Shown one piece after another: positions 45,238 to 56,212 of a DNA stretch of 64,000 nt; the first letter of the stretch is position 1, and every line of letters starts with the position of its first letter. A model generated the notes under the pieces. It was not told the origin of the DNA, made no database searches, and saw only the letters and a list, made by a program, of their open reading frames with translations. Source of the stretch: Carya illinoinensis (Eukaryota > Streptophyta > Magnoliopsida > Fagales > Juglandaceae); contig NC_056755.1 of NCBI RefSeq assembly GCF_018687715.1, forward strand, positions 21,283,501-21,347,500, read 5' to 3'. The translations under genes were made by a program, and so were the position numbers.

Positions 45238-45393
45238 GCTCGCCTAGAGTTGTTGGTCGTGTTGCTCGCCTAGAAGCATTTGTCCTCTTGCTCGCCTATA
45301 GGCATTTGTATAGCTGCCCGCCTAGTGGCATCTGTATAGCTGCTCACCTAGTAGTGTTTGTGATATTGCTCACCCAGAGACGTTTGTTTACTT
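45238..45393. repeat. Tandem array, 6 copies of a 26-bp unit
   Basis: Units start at 45238, 45264, 45290, 45316, 45342 and 45368, exactly 26 bp apart, beginning GCTCGCCTAG or a variant (GCCCGCCTAG, GCTCACCTAG, GCTCACCCAG). Confidence 0.92.
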
Positions 45394-45499
45394 AAAAAAA
45401 AAAAGGTTAGTATAATAAAAATTACAAAGTTCAGATTTAAATACCTGAGGCTTGCTTTAGCGGCGATGGGCTTCCTGGCGAGAAGACTAACTTGGGCAT

Positions 45500-45965
45500 C
45501 AAGGAGTTTCCTTTTTACATGACACCATGAGCTTGATAGCTCGTCATTGGTGTTTAATGGTTGGGTGGTCCCTGACCTTTCCTGCTTTTTTACATGGCAC
45601 CGAGAGGCTGATTGCTTGTCATTGGTGTTTAAGGGTGGTGTGGTTTACTAACCTCCACGCCCTTTTTACATGGCACTGCGAGTGTGATAACCCGTCATTG
45701 GTGTTTAATGGACAGTTGGTCTCTGACCTTTCCCACCTTTTTACTTGGCACCGCAAGGCTAATTGCTCGTCATTGGTGTTTAAGGGTGACGTGGTCTATT
45801 GACCTCCGTGCCCTTTTTACATTGCTCCGCGAATGTGATAACCTGTCATTGGTGTTTAAGAGTCGGGTGGTTGCTGACTTTTCCCACCTTTTTATATGGC
45901 ACCGCAAAGCTGATAGCTCATCATTGGTGTTTAATGATTGGGCAATCCTTGAGCTTTCCCTTTTG
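45500..45965. repeat. Tandem array, 6 copies of a ~75-bp unit in 151-bp pairs
   Basis: TCATTGGTGTTTA starts at 45544, 45619, 45695, 45770, 45846 and 45921: steps 75, 76, 75, 76, 75. Alternate units are more alike ('CTGACCTTTCC' versus 'TGACCTCCGTGCCC' types), giving a higher-order pair of 151 bp. Confidence 0.92.
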
Positions 45966-46120
45966 CAATGTCGTGAAGCCTTGACTGCCATCTGCATCTA
46001 TGGGTAAAGTGAGTGATTTGTAAGGGGCACTTTATTAAGCACACAAATAGAATTATTAATTTTAATTTTTCCAGATGTTCCAGAAATATACGAAAAGAAT
46101 CTCATCAATAAAACAATAAA

Positions 46121-46554
46121 TCAAATAGAAAATAAAAATTTTGTTATCATGGGTAAGGTTCTCCAAGTGCTCTGTATTCCGAGGGCGAGAAGGCTTCTCA
46201 CCATATGTTTCTCTTGTCTTGCCATCAATCTGGAAACTTCATCTGATTTCACCTTGAGGACCCCTGTCCCTATCATCATTTGAGGGTGCTCCATCTCCGT
46301 TGTTGCAATGAGCATCTTGCCACCTATCTGGGTTGTCCTCTCTTTGCTGGCTGTGCTCTCGTTCGTACCATCGCTTAGGCTTCGAGCGTTCTGCAACTAT
46401 TCGCTCTAACTCTCCCGTGCCCGCCAGTTCAGTGACTCTTGTCTTCATGGTTGTGTAGTCTTCTGTCCAATGGAACTCTTCTGATGATATTTGCAATAAC
46501 GATTGCTTGCTCTAGACTAGCGATACACTCTGTCTAGCTCCTTCCTTTCTTGCA
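46121..46554 (-). pseudogene. Tat element 1 gag, C-terminal part
   Basis: Reads downward 'SSEEFHWTEDYTTMKTRVTEL', a basic-acidic stretch with 'DRDRGPQGEI', then 'SRLMARQEKHMVRSLL'. This fits the end of a Tat gag before protease. At least one stop and a frameshift. Separated from the N-terminal part by the block at 46555-48765. Confidence 0.65.
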
Positions 46555-48765
46555 CATATAGATTGTTGTACATCAATGATCAACTTAAAATTTTGTATTC
46601 CAAGCGTAGAAGCTGTCAAAGTAATACAAGGATAAGTCCAAGATCGTATTCCACAGGGTCAAAGGTATCAAAGCGTTTGTGAAATTTTCTTTGTGTAAAA
46701 GAAGTATCGATTATGAAAGATGAAAATAAATGTGAATCTATGTTACTAAAATTACCAAAACTAAGAAGTTTAGAGAAATGTGTAGCAAATGAATTAAACT
46801 TGTAAGAAACAATAAAACAAACACTTGGGATACAATTTTCACCCACTGATTTGGAGATGGATTTACTTCTCTTTTCATCTTCTCTCAACCATACTCCCAT
46901 TCCTAGAAATCATGGTCGGATAATATAGCAATGAATCCCAATTCTTAGCCTAATAAAACTACTTGACAGATTATATAACAATTGTAAAATAGTGGAAGAA
47001 AGCCATCAAAGTCTTGCTACTTGTTCAAGTATTAATTGTGTCTTTACGTCTACAACTAATCTAAACAAAGAACAAAGAACTTCAATCCTTTCTATATGTA
47101 AATTGAAATATTATCCAACAAGTTAATCATTGAAATCAAATAATATTGAAGAAAATCCACTCCAAAACAGTCATAGGTTACTCATTGAATCTCAAGTCTA
47201 AAATCTAGCCTATCATCTCTAAATTAGTAAAATGCTCAAAAATGATAAATCCTAACATTTCAAATTATTGTATGAAAATAAATGAAGAAGAATAAATAAA
47301 ACAAATCAAATGAAACAAATCTGGAAACCCAAACCGTAACGTCAAATGTAAAACTAAGCAAGAAAAATAATTAAATCCAAACCAGTCGGGAATCCTTTCT
47401 TCACTGTCTGAACGAAAAGTAAAGAAAAGAAATTAAGGATTCTTCTGCGCCGAACAAAAACGAAGTGAAGTAGGAAAAGAACAAAATGAAGCCGCCTTCC
47501 CTCAAATGAAAAGAAGCAGAAAAATAATCAATAAAAACTAGCTGCCAGCGTCTTCAACGAAAGAAAAATACTCCCTAAAGAAATAAAAACTCTGCTGCTG
47601 TGTCCCCGTCTGAACGAAAGAGAGAAAATAAAACTAAAACTCCCCCTGCTGCCTTCAACTAAACGAAAAAGAAAATGACTAAAAAAAACAAAAACTGCCG
47701 CCTAAAGAGTCTGGAACGAAAGGTAAGACACAAAAAAAAAATCCTAAAAAATAAACTGCTGCCGCCGAATAGAAACCAAAAGAAGCAAAGCAAATAAAAT
47801 CCAAAACCAGCCGCTTCCTCCAAAACGAAAAGTAAGCTACTCGAAAGAAAAGAAAGACTAAGAACTCAAAGCTACTCTACTGCCTGCGTCTTTACCAAAA
47901 AGAAAGAAAATAACAACTCCCAGCTAAACTACTGCTAGGTCTCCAACGAAAAAATAATATAAAGGCAAAGCTCAGAACTCCTCTACTACCTAGCGTCTGC
48001 AACATGCTACCTCATAGATGAGATTCCAACTTGAGATTCTAATGTGCTGCCCACGTCCAGCGGTCTCCAACGTGATATGCAATTGATCTCCTGCTGCTCC
48101 AGCTAACTGAACAAAAAAGAAAGAAAAAATAACTCTCTGCTGCTGCTGCACGTCCGAGTGGTCCCCAGGTGTAGAACCAAAAAGCACTCTAGCATGTTCT
48201 CTTCTTTGAGTGAAGTCCAGCTCTGTCAAAGTTGAGGGCCAGCAGTTTTATTCTTCTGCTGATCTGCTGCACATCCAGCTACTCGAAAAAGAAAGAAATA
48301 AAATAACTGATCTCCTGCAACGTGCTGCGTTGCTCCTGTTTTGCAATGTGTGTGCTGTCTGTCCGTGATTGGCTCTCCTCTGTTGAGGCCAGAGGCCACG
48401 CCATTTCCTCTGCTGTCCGAGTGCCCCCTTGTGTTCCCTTCATTTTATTTCTTTCACTTGCTTTTTGAATTAAAATCATTCTCAGCTTGGACGTGGGCTT
48501 GAGTAGTGTTTTATCTTCATAGATTTTTTTTTTCAACTATGTAGGGAATGGCTTTACTCCTGGACACCGACCAAGATTCAAATATAAGTTTTACGTAAGC
48601 ATTAGTCGGCCCCACATCAAAATGCATGCATCTATGTTTAATTAGGGGTAATATTTTATTTCGCATGTCAAATAAAGTTAAGTCACATTATCTAATTAAT
48701 ACTCTTATTTTAACTCATAAAGCACTTTTAACTCAAGATATTTAAGAGTATTAATACCACTTAAT
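46555..48765. other. AT-rich insertion of unknown type in gag
   Basis: About 2.2 kb without coding similarity. The left part has 'AAGTCCAAGATCGTATTCCACAGGG' style phrases; the middle (47400-48300) repeats short motifs such as 'CTGCTGCC' and 'GAACGAAAAG' many times. Gag sequence stops on one side and resumes on the other. AGATTG at the left (46560-46565) and CAATCT at the right are inverse, but no TSD was fixed. Possibly a non-autonomous retroelement. Confidence 0.5.
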
Positions 48766-49714
48766 TGACCATTTATCAATCAATCTGCTACTGTGCTTTG
48801 ATCGCCTTTCTTGTCTTCTGTCCCAATGACCCGACGTAAGTTTCTTATCACCTGGGTTGGTTTTACATTCTGCCCTCTGCTCATCTCTTCTCGGGTCTAC
48901 AAAGGCTTGTAGTGTATCTTCAGCATCTACAAAGTCATATGCCTTGTCCCTAAACTCACTCAGGGTAGACGGGGTCCTCTTGGCCAGCTCTGCCATAAAA
49001 GGGCTACGCGGCTAGATCCCACCCAGGAGGGTGGCCAGAGTAATCTTCTCGGCTTGATCTTCAGTTGTTAACCTCTCTTTATTAAAATAGGTGAGGTATG
49101 TCTTCAGATTCTCCTCTTCTCTCTGCTTAAATATTAAAAGGTATGCCACTGAGTGCCGTCGCGTTCTACTTGGCATAAATTGTGTTAAGAACTGCTTGAC
49201 CAGTTCCTCAAAGCTGTTGATTGATCCTGGTTTCTCCAGGGGAGCCGTAGAGTGTGATATGCACCTTAAAGTTCTCCAAGTGTTCCACCGGGTCTTTGGA
49301 CCCATCGTACACGTCAATCTGGGGAACCTTGAATTTAGGCAGAAGGGGCACTGCCATAACTTTGTCACTGTAGGGGAGGTCTCTATGATCCAACAACTGT
49401 TCTACCAAGGAAAATCCTCCCATCTTCCTCGTCATCTCTTCATATTTGTCAGCAAGACTTTATAGCTCGTCGTGTAGTTTCTTTTTTTCCAACTCCTCAG
49501 TATTGACCTCGCCTGCATTATGGGCATCTTTTTCCATTTGTCCATCGACTGGCGGCATAGCAACATGCTGTAGCCTTAACTCCTCATTTTCTTTCTACAA
49601 TTGCTCTACTAGATCCTTCTTCAGTTTTTCTTCCATATCTACCCACCTCATCTCCATCTCTATTGTGTTCACTTCACGGTCTATGGTTGCTTGTGATCGC
49701 GTAGCAGTAGGCAT
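48766..49714 (-). pseudogene. Tat element 1 gag, N-terminal and core part
   Basis: ATG on the minus strand at 49714 (MPTATRSQATIDREV), 54 bp from the LTR, followed by a Lys/Glu-rich coiled coil, then the Retrotrans_gag core: 'LPKFKVPQIDVYDGSKDPVEHLENF' (49345-49260), 'NSFEELVKQFLTQFMPSR', 'NLKTYLTYFNKERL' (near 49090), 'ELAKRTPSTLSEFRDKAYDFV' (near 48980). These match Tat-type gag order. In-frame stops near 49595 and 49461 and frame changes near 49220 and 49010 break it. Confidence 0.85.
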
Positions 49715-49749
49715 GTGAAAAGCATGCTGGTTGTAGGAAATATATATAT

Positions 49750-49766
49750 CTCACAGACGGCGCCAA
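49750..49766 (-). promoter_or_regulatory. Primer binding site, Tat element 1
   Basis: Minus strand TGGCGCCGTCTGTGAG just inside the 5' LTR, a common primer site of plant non-chromovirus Gypsy elements. The same position in Tat element 2 reads TGGTGCCGTCTATGGG. Confidence 0.8.
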
Positions 49767-49767
49767 A

Positions 49768-50145
49768 TGTTAAGGATGTGTTTCACTAGCACTTACGACA
49801 TGGATCACCTGCAACAAATGAAGGGGCGGCACTGGTTGCCCTGTAGAATCTCTGATGCCAAAGTTAGAATAATAATATGAGAGTAAGGGTGTATAGTAAA
49901 TCAAGTTCAGAATTTGTTACCTCCTGTAAGCTATTTATAGAGGTGATTTCATTGGAGTGATAGAAGTCCAATTAGCCTTGTGAAGTCTTTTCTTTTTAGG
50001 AGTGTGAGTCCATCTCCTGCTAGAAGTGAGAGTCATTTCCCTCTTAGGAGTCTGAATCCCTTCTTTTTATCTCTTCTTGATCTTATCTCTTAACTTAATT
50101 ATAGTTTGTGGGTTTGATTACTAGAGGGTATAAATATCTCTTCCA
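49768..50145 (-). repeat. Tat element 1, 5' LTR
   Basis: 378 bp; minus strand TGGAAGAG...CCTTAACA. TATA box CTATAAATAG (minus) at 49931-49940 is identical in the 3' LTR. Confidence 0.9.
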
Positions 50146-50150
50146 ATTAC

Positions 50151-50275
50151 GACCCATTGATGAATCAAGAAAAGCAGAGTAGGGAAAATACTTTGCTTTG
50201 AAGACCTTGTAAAATAAAGATTCGGTGTTGTGAATTAACATCAAGCGCCCTGTTTTGCTAACAAAGAAAACCATT
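50151..50275 (-). pseudogene. LINE fragment: end of RT (piece 1 of 4)
   Basis: Reads downward 'RLMLIHNTESLFYKVFKAKYFP' and 'FLDSSMG', the usual stretch after the RT domain, continuing into piece 2 beyond the Tat element. Upstream of about 50275 the similarity stops. Confidence 0.75.
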
Positions 50276-51528
50276 TTAAGCCTTTGTCTTCACACACTTT
50301 CTTTTTTCAACAAAACCAACTATTTTATTTCAAGTTTTGGTTTTAATTCCATGCATCTAGTGTAACAACAGGTACATTGCCAAGCTGTTTTCAAAAATTA
50401 TGATTTCCTTCAGTTTTGATATTTAGTTTAAAAATTTTTTATGGCCGGGATAAATTTTTTTTAACCAGTTTAGACTTTTTTTTTTTTTAAATTTTAAATC
50501 GTGTTCTAATTTATTTATAGATGGAGCCCATGATTTGTTTTTTTGAAAGTTTTTTTAATATTGTCAACCAGATTGATTTGGGTTAAGAGTCCCATTTCTA
50601 TTTAAAAACTCTTAAACCCACCTTTATACATCTTTTATTACACGACTCTAGCACTCCCATGCACGTACGCTTCTCTTCACCTCAGCTCTAGGGTAGTTTT
50701 TTCCAATCACCTGTTTATTTACGCGTTAACTTCATAGTTCACGCACATCCCTCATGCATATATCGTTCATATTCAACCCTAGACTAAGTTTCCGTAGCAT
50801 CACCGTCCCTCTCTTCTACACTCCTCAACAGCCAACCACGGCAGACGTGCACACCACCACATGCAAGCAGCCAGCCCGTTTATGCCCTGTTTTTTATTTC
50901 CGAAACAGAGCACCACCCCTCCTTCATGCCACAACGCAACCCACTGCTAAGCCACCACTGCAACGAAGCCATGATCGAGCCCTCCACGTAAATCCCTCCG
51001 ACCCTGTCTCATGGATCAACTGCTGCCGCAGCAGCCTCCAACACCAACCACCACCTGTAGTGGTTGTATAGAAACCACCCCTCCTTAGCCATGGTTAAAC
51101 TACCTTAGAGGAGCCACCGTACCTCACAACCATTAACGCCCCTATGTAGAGTTCAACAACTTGTGTTCAGCGGTTTTAGCCACCACGTCGCGATCCCCCT
51201 TCCACTGCTCAGCCTCGGTGCAACATCAAAGCGCCTCCACACCGTGAACCCTCCTTCCACTCAAAACCACCGCGTGTTAGCCCAATTCCCATCCATGCGA
51301 AACCAGCTGCCACTTGCATTGAGAAACGAAGGCCCTCTGTTTTTGCTTCCCAAAATAGAGCACGGCCTTTCCTTTCTCCGGGTGCTGCCAGCCGATCGCT
51401 GTTGTGCACCATAGCCCAGCCGTGAGACGCTGCCCAGCGATGAATCACTGTCCAAATCCCCTTTGCACTGCAGTAAGGTTTTTATTCTTCCCCCGTGTTC
51501 TTAAACTCCCTCACTCTCCGTCTCTCTT

Positions 51529-51559
<31 letters not shown>

Positions 51560-51646
51560 TAGTGATCAGCCACCCAATGTCGCCCTTGTATCCACCGCTT
51601 CACGGCTGTTCTCATGGTAAGCATCCCTCGCTCGACCCTGGGTGTT
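50276..51646. other. Unassigned block, AT-rich then C-rich
   Basis: 50276-50640 is AT-rich. A TATA-like 'TATTTAAAAACTC' (about 50598) precedes a C-rich stretch (50640-51480) with open frames of low complexity, then a (CT)n run near 51535-51561. The layout resembles a promoter and leader, or an old LTR, but I cannot match it. The sequence should continue at 63064 beyond Tat element 2. Confidence 0.4.
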
Positions 51647-51651
51647 GTGAC

Positions 51652-52984
51652 TGTTAAGGATGTGTCCACTTTCCCTCTGCAACCGTTCAACCATGTACAA
51701 TTAAAAGACTCCAGGGTAGTCCACTGGAGAAATTTCGATGCTTAAATCAGTCAGTGTAACCAAATGATTTAGAATTCAAAAGAGAATTCGATCCCTTACT
51801 ATCAAGGGTTGATTATCTTATTTAGAGTTTATCGATGTGAATCATCATCTGATACTTGAAATGATCATGTAACATCATGAAGTCTCTATCCTTCAATGAA
51901 AGATGGCGTGTTGTATGTATAATTTCGATGAACTTTGAACTCCCATACTCCCTTCAATTAGCCAAGGACATCTCCTATAGACTTCTCCCATATTGAGCTT
52001 TTATGGCAGAATATAAAAATTTGATCGGTGCAAAACTGCAAGTGTACAATATTATAATTTTATGGTAAAGTGATGAAAAGAGTATTGTCTTCAGATATTA
52101 GTAACTTTTTTTTTGACAAATATCGAAATTATATTAATTTCGACTTTATCTAGAGAAGTCACTAAGATTTTTATAACTAAAATTTAAAATAAAATCAATT
52201 CAAAAGAAAATACACAAAGAAAAAGAAAAATATTGTTTGAAGACCAAATTAATGAGAAGAAAACTTCTAAAAAATCAATTTTACCTAATTCCTCACTATA
52301 CTTTACTCATCTAACTAATTGAAATTAATTCTCTCTTCAAAATTTCCTCTAAATGGTGTCCCTGTGTTGCGTCCTTCAAGAGCCAAGCTGAAAAAATTAA
52401 AATCTGAATGTCCCTTTATTGCGTTCTTCAAGAGCCAAGAATAAGACTAAGGCTGCCTTTTTTTTTCTTTTTTTCTTTTGCCTCCGTAACTCTCTTTTTC
52501 CTTCCAATCAAAAGGCTCCAGCTTGCATGAATCTCATTTACCAAGTCAAGCTGAAGGTTCAAATCTGCTGCTGCTCCGTTCCTCCCGTTTGTCTTGCATC
52601 TTTCGTTTTGCCAGTGTTTAAAGCCAAAACGACTTCACCGTATTGCATGCCAAGTCAAATTGAAAGAGGGCCCCAGCATGAACTCCTTCAAATATGTTTA
52701 TCCGTAAAAACCAAGAGGACCCCGCATGCATCTCTCACATAAATTCAAACAGCAGTTTATGTCCCTCGTGTCCCACTGCTACATTCGTTTTTCTCTTTCC
52801 TTAGATGATAAGTTTCTAAAATTTATATATTTTTTTTAAATCTGAAATAAAATTTAAATAATACCAATGAAGTCTAAAATCAATAAAATTAGATAAAATT
52901 AGATTAAAATTTAAAGTTAGGAATGATAAAATATTCTAAATTATACAAGTCATCAATGGGCCCTCGGTTTAAATAGGCCCTCTA
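51652..52984 (-). repeat. Tat element 2, 3' LTR, split by an insertion
   Basis: Matches 62640-63058 at 51652-52012 and 52958-52984; 52013-52957 is extra. Compared with the 5' LTR it also lacks about 26-28 bp that contain the TATA box. Confidence 0.85.
52013..52957. mobile_element. Insertion of unknown type in the 3' LTR (945 bp)
   Basis: The LTR is colinear on both sides, and AAT is repeated at 52010-52012 and 52955-52957 as a possible 3-bp TSD. AT-rich, no protein. A ~60-bp imperfect tandem repeat around 52355-52440 (TGTCCCT...TTCAAGAGCCAAG twice). Confidence 0.65.
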
Positions 52985-53484
52985 GCTACCCTGTTAATTC
53001 TCTTCGCCCCCAAGCGTAGGGGATTTATATTGATTAATCCTACCACCTTGTAACTATGGCCTCCTCCTTGCTTCCAAACCCTATATCTTTTGATGGTTTG
53101 CCACGGACTTCGGTGCACGGAAAGCAAATAACTGTTAGTACAAGCACGACCCATCTATGAACCCTTGAGTACCCACTAACCTTTCATATTCTCCTTCTGT
53201 GTCGTTTCACTTTTTCAAAGATTGAGGAGCCCTCATGATTTCCCATTGTCATGGCAAAAGGGGAGAGGGGCTTTCGTGTGACTGTTACTTTTCTACTTTA
53301 GTGTCATGCCATGATGTCTACGGCCATTGGAGTTTCGTATTCGTTCTTCTTTAAATACCCCTTCTCTGTCTCTTTTAATTTTTCCTCTACTAGCTTTTCT
53401 TCCTCATGCTTCCTTTCTTGCTTTTGTTTCTAGCTCACTTTGTCTTTCTTCACCTCCTTGCTTCCTTTCTCCCTTCCAGTTTCC
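52985..53484. other. Tat element 2 3' region and upstream region of the antisense ORF
   Basis: No protein similarity. It contains the purine-side boundary of the 3' LTR (minus strand AACAGGGTAGC) and, for the plus-strand ORF, a TATA-like 'TTTAAATACC' near 53351, roughly 130 bp before its ATG. Confidence 0.45.
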
Positions 53485-56212
53485 ATGGCTAAACAAGGTG
53501 ATAGCTCTGTACAACCTTTCCAAGTCTCGGAAGGCACTACCTTTGATGGGTACAGGTGGCGCTCAGGCATCCGAGAGAAACATTTACCATGTATTTGGGA
53601 GGAATATCACATCCCCGAAACAACTGTGATGGAGGCTCCCTCGTCTGGATGTTGTGATGACGAGGGCTTGGCTGGTAAAGTTGTCATAATCGTATCCCTT
53701 TTGTCACATGGGTTGAGGCTCCCCTTTTGCCGCCCTCCTCGTGATATCTTGAACCTTCTTCATCTCGCACTGGCTCAACTACACCCCTTTGCGTTAAGGG
53801 CATATCACTATGCCTGTATTGTTTTCCTTATGGTCCTGGAGCCTCTTGGTGACCCCTATCTCGATTTGACTGCCCGAAAATTTTTGGCCTTTTACAATGT
53901 AAGGGCTGCCACCAAGGGCAACGTCGTCAACTTCCACAAGAAAGATAACGAGTAGACCTTGGCTCAATTTGAAACTCGGTACTCCAACGCCAAAGCTTGG
54001 ACAACCAAGTTTTTCATTATGACTGGTTAGGGCTGGGAATTTCCCTCCCAATAAGACATTTTCAGAGACTTTCCAATTAGAGCAATCTGGCGCTCTCTAC
54101 TTGATGATAAGAGCTTATGGGCTACCATGAAACCTTTGTCACGTCAGGAACTGGCCCGAATTAAAACCGTCTATTCCTGGGCTGAAGCCCATCCTGATGA
54201 TCTCTGGACTGACTTTTTGTTGACACCTGTTTATATTGATCGATCTCTAATGTCTCCCAACTAATCTTATGTTCAAGGGTGTTCATTCATGATTTCAGAT
54301 ATTATTCCCCCTCCTCTACCAAAATTCTTCGAGAAAAGTGAGAGGCGTGACCACGCCATTTCAAAAAAGAAAGAGAAAAAGAGGCGATTTGAGAAGAAGG
54401 AGAACACTGTGAAGGGGGAGAAAAGGAGCAAGAAAAAGAACGAAGACGAAAGCCAAAAAAAAAGGACCCACTCTGAAGACTCTCCTCTCCCTTTGCCTCC
54501 ACAAAAGAAAATTTTGGCACTCTCAGAGGTCGCCCATGCTCAAATGCCCACATCCCCAGCCGCAGCTGTACCTTCAGTACCATTACCTACAAGAGCTTTG
54601 GCACCCTTAGAGGGCGCCCAGATTAGTCCACTTGTGCAGCTAGCCACCGTTGTGTTCTTTGCGCCTGTTGCACCTCAAAGGGCAAATAGGTCCAACTGTC
54701 CACCTTGCCAGCTACTGCCACGCTCCCATCACCCCACCAGTCCCCTGTCCAGCCGCGTTCCTCTGGTCTAAAGGACATTGAGGGTTTAGCCAGCCTGGCC
54801 CTTTTTGACTTGGCTGCTTCCCTCTGAGTCTTGCCTGCCCCCCAGGCGTACCCTTTGGCGTCTGACCCTACATTTGAGTTTGTTGTTTTAAAGAGTACGG
54901 TGAGGGAAGATGAGCTAGATGCTGAAGTGGTGGTTGCCCTCAACCTAGACTCTATTACTGGTGTAAGGGCTTGCCCAACCCCCTCGGCTAGAGTTGTTCG
55001 TGGAGAGGAGGCCAGTGCATTTTTCATAGATGGGGTGGATGAAGCTTCTACACTCCCAGAGGGTGATCATGAAAATGTAGCAGAGCGCACACCCTCTTGT
55101 CATGAGGATGCATTCGATGAGATCGGGGTAAAGCAAACTGTCCCGGTTGGCAGTGGTGAATGGCTTTCTCTTCCTTCCCTCCACGCCTCATCCTTTAAGG
55201 GAGACACTAATTCCTTCTTTATGGACGAGTAGGGCAACTTTCTATAAGAAGATGCCCGTCTGATCGAGGCCGACCTGGCTTACACCACCCCCTTCCCCCC
55301 ATTGCCCTCAGGGGTCTATCAGAAAAGGTGGCAGATTCACCTCTGAGGCTTGAGAAGGCTCGCTTGGGGTGGTTTCCAGCCCTAGGGAGATTGTTGGGGG
55401 CGAAGCTCGTGGTGGTGCCTCCTCTAATTTTGCTGGTGCCCAAGCTGAAGCCATCGCTCAGATGGCCAATCGTTTAAAGGACTGGTTTTCTAAGGTACAA
55501 CGCAACTTGTTTTTCTTCCTTTTGTGCTTACACACCATTCTTACTTTGGGTTGTTTCACCTTCTTTTTGCAGGGCATTAACGATCTGGCAACATGGATTG
55601 TGGCAAATTGTGTCTGCCTTGAGGAGGAGGTCAGGGAGCGGCATAAGTTATGCTACGTTGCCAAGCGTGCTTCTAAGAAGTGGCGAGTTAACGGGGCTGA
55701 GTTGGAAGCCTTGGCTGAGAAGAAAAAAGAGTTGGAGATTTTGCTAGAGCAATCAGAAGGTTACTCCCACTCATTGCAAGGCGACTTGGAGATGCATGAG
55801 GGAAAAGTCCTCGAGCTCCGTGAAGCTGCTCGCCTCACCCAAGAGGCAAAGGTCAGGGATGACTTCACCCTGACACTTCTTTAGTTCGAAAGGGACTCAG
55901 CCAGGCTCCACCTTTCTAAGGCTTAGAAGAATTGGAAGCCTAGAAGGCCGGCCTAAACTCTTAGCTTCTCATCCGCGACGGGGAGTTAAACTCAACCTGT
56001 GAAGAATTAGGTCGATCGCAAGAAAGCCATAGCGAACTATCATGGGAGTTGGTGGCCGCCGTGGAAAAAGCCCACCTTACCACCCTTGACCTTTCAGAGG
56101 CACAGGGATCCTTGGTAGAACTCTGGAACCACCATGAGCAGTACAAGTACAGCCGTAAAAACCTTGACGAGGATCTTAGGAAGGCAAACTTGGCTCTTGT
56201 TGCCAAGCACTA
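53485..56212 (+). pseudogene. Antisense ORF of the Tat element (Transposase_28-like, 'putative gypsy type transposon')
   Basis: Runs opposite to gag-pol. ATG 53485 (MAKQGDSSVQPFQ). The section 53690-53945 with 'GLRLPFCRPPRDILNLLHLALAQLHP' has the pattern of PF04195, known from extra ORFs of Tat elements. It continues past TAG 53953, TAG near 54028, TAA near 54049 and a TAA near 54262. A Lys/Glu-rich stretch (54330-54470) and a Pro/Ala-rich low-complexity part follow. A GT-AG intron (55495-55572, AAG|GTACAA...TTTTTGCAG|GG) leads into a coiled-coil C-terminus ('LEEEVRERHKLCYVAKRASKKW', 55620-56212) ending at TAG 56210. Function in the family is unknown. The several stops mean this copy is dead. 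Confidence 0.75.
55495..55572 (+). other. Intron in the antisense ORF (78 nt)
   Basis: TTTCTAAG|GTACAACGC ... TTCTTTTTGCAG|GGCATTAAC. The stretch is T-rich and codes a hydrophobic run if retained (LFFFLLCLHTILTLGCF). Removal joins 'LKDWFSK' to 'GINDLATWIVANCV'. It is 78 nt, in frame and without a stop. Confidence 0.7.

Larger units (their letters stand above)
44863..46120 (-). other. Tat element 1 region between gag and 3' LTR, mostly tandem repeats
   Basis: Non-coding in the element's sense. Contains loosely repeated phrases at 44950-45110 and two regular arrays listed separately. Plus-strand frames here come from the repeats. Confidence 0.6.
44485..50145 (-). mobile_element. Tat-type Ty3/Gypsy element lacking pol (5.66 kb)
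   Basis: Minus strand: 5' LTR 49768-50145 and 3' LTR 44485-44862, both 378 bp. TSD ATTAT (44480-44484) and ATTAC (50146-50150), one mismatch. Primer site next to the 5' LTR, gag, then tandem repeats and the 3' LTR. No protease, RT or integrase sequence is seen, so it is non-autonomous. A ~2.2-kb AT-rich block (about 46555-48765) splits gag. I count about 34 LTR differences (about 9%), so it is older than the Copia and chromovirus copies. Confidence 0.88.

Noticed and set aside
45238..45393. CRISPR-like regular repeat
   Set aside because: Units are contiguous without unique spacers, and the context is a plant retrotransposon.
45527..46007. Plus-strand frames of about 90-107 residues with repeated 'HWCLR' phrases
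   Set aside because: They arise from the 75/76-bp tandem array; all three frames stay open because of the repeat.
50754..51448. Possible host gene in the C-rich block
   Set aside because: Short frames of low complexity, no domain, no splice-consistent continuation seen.
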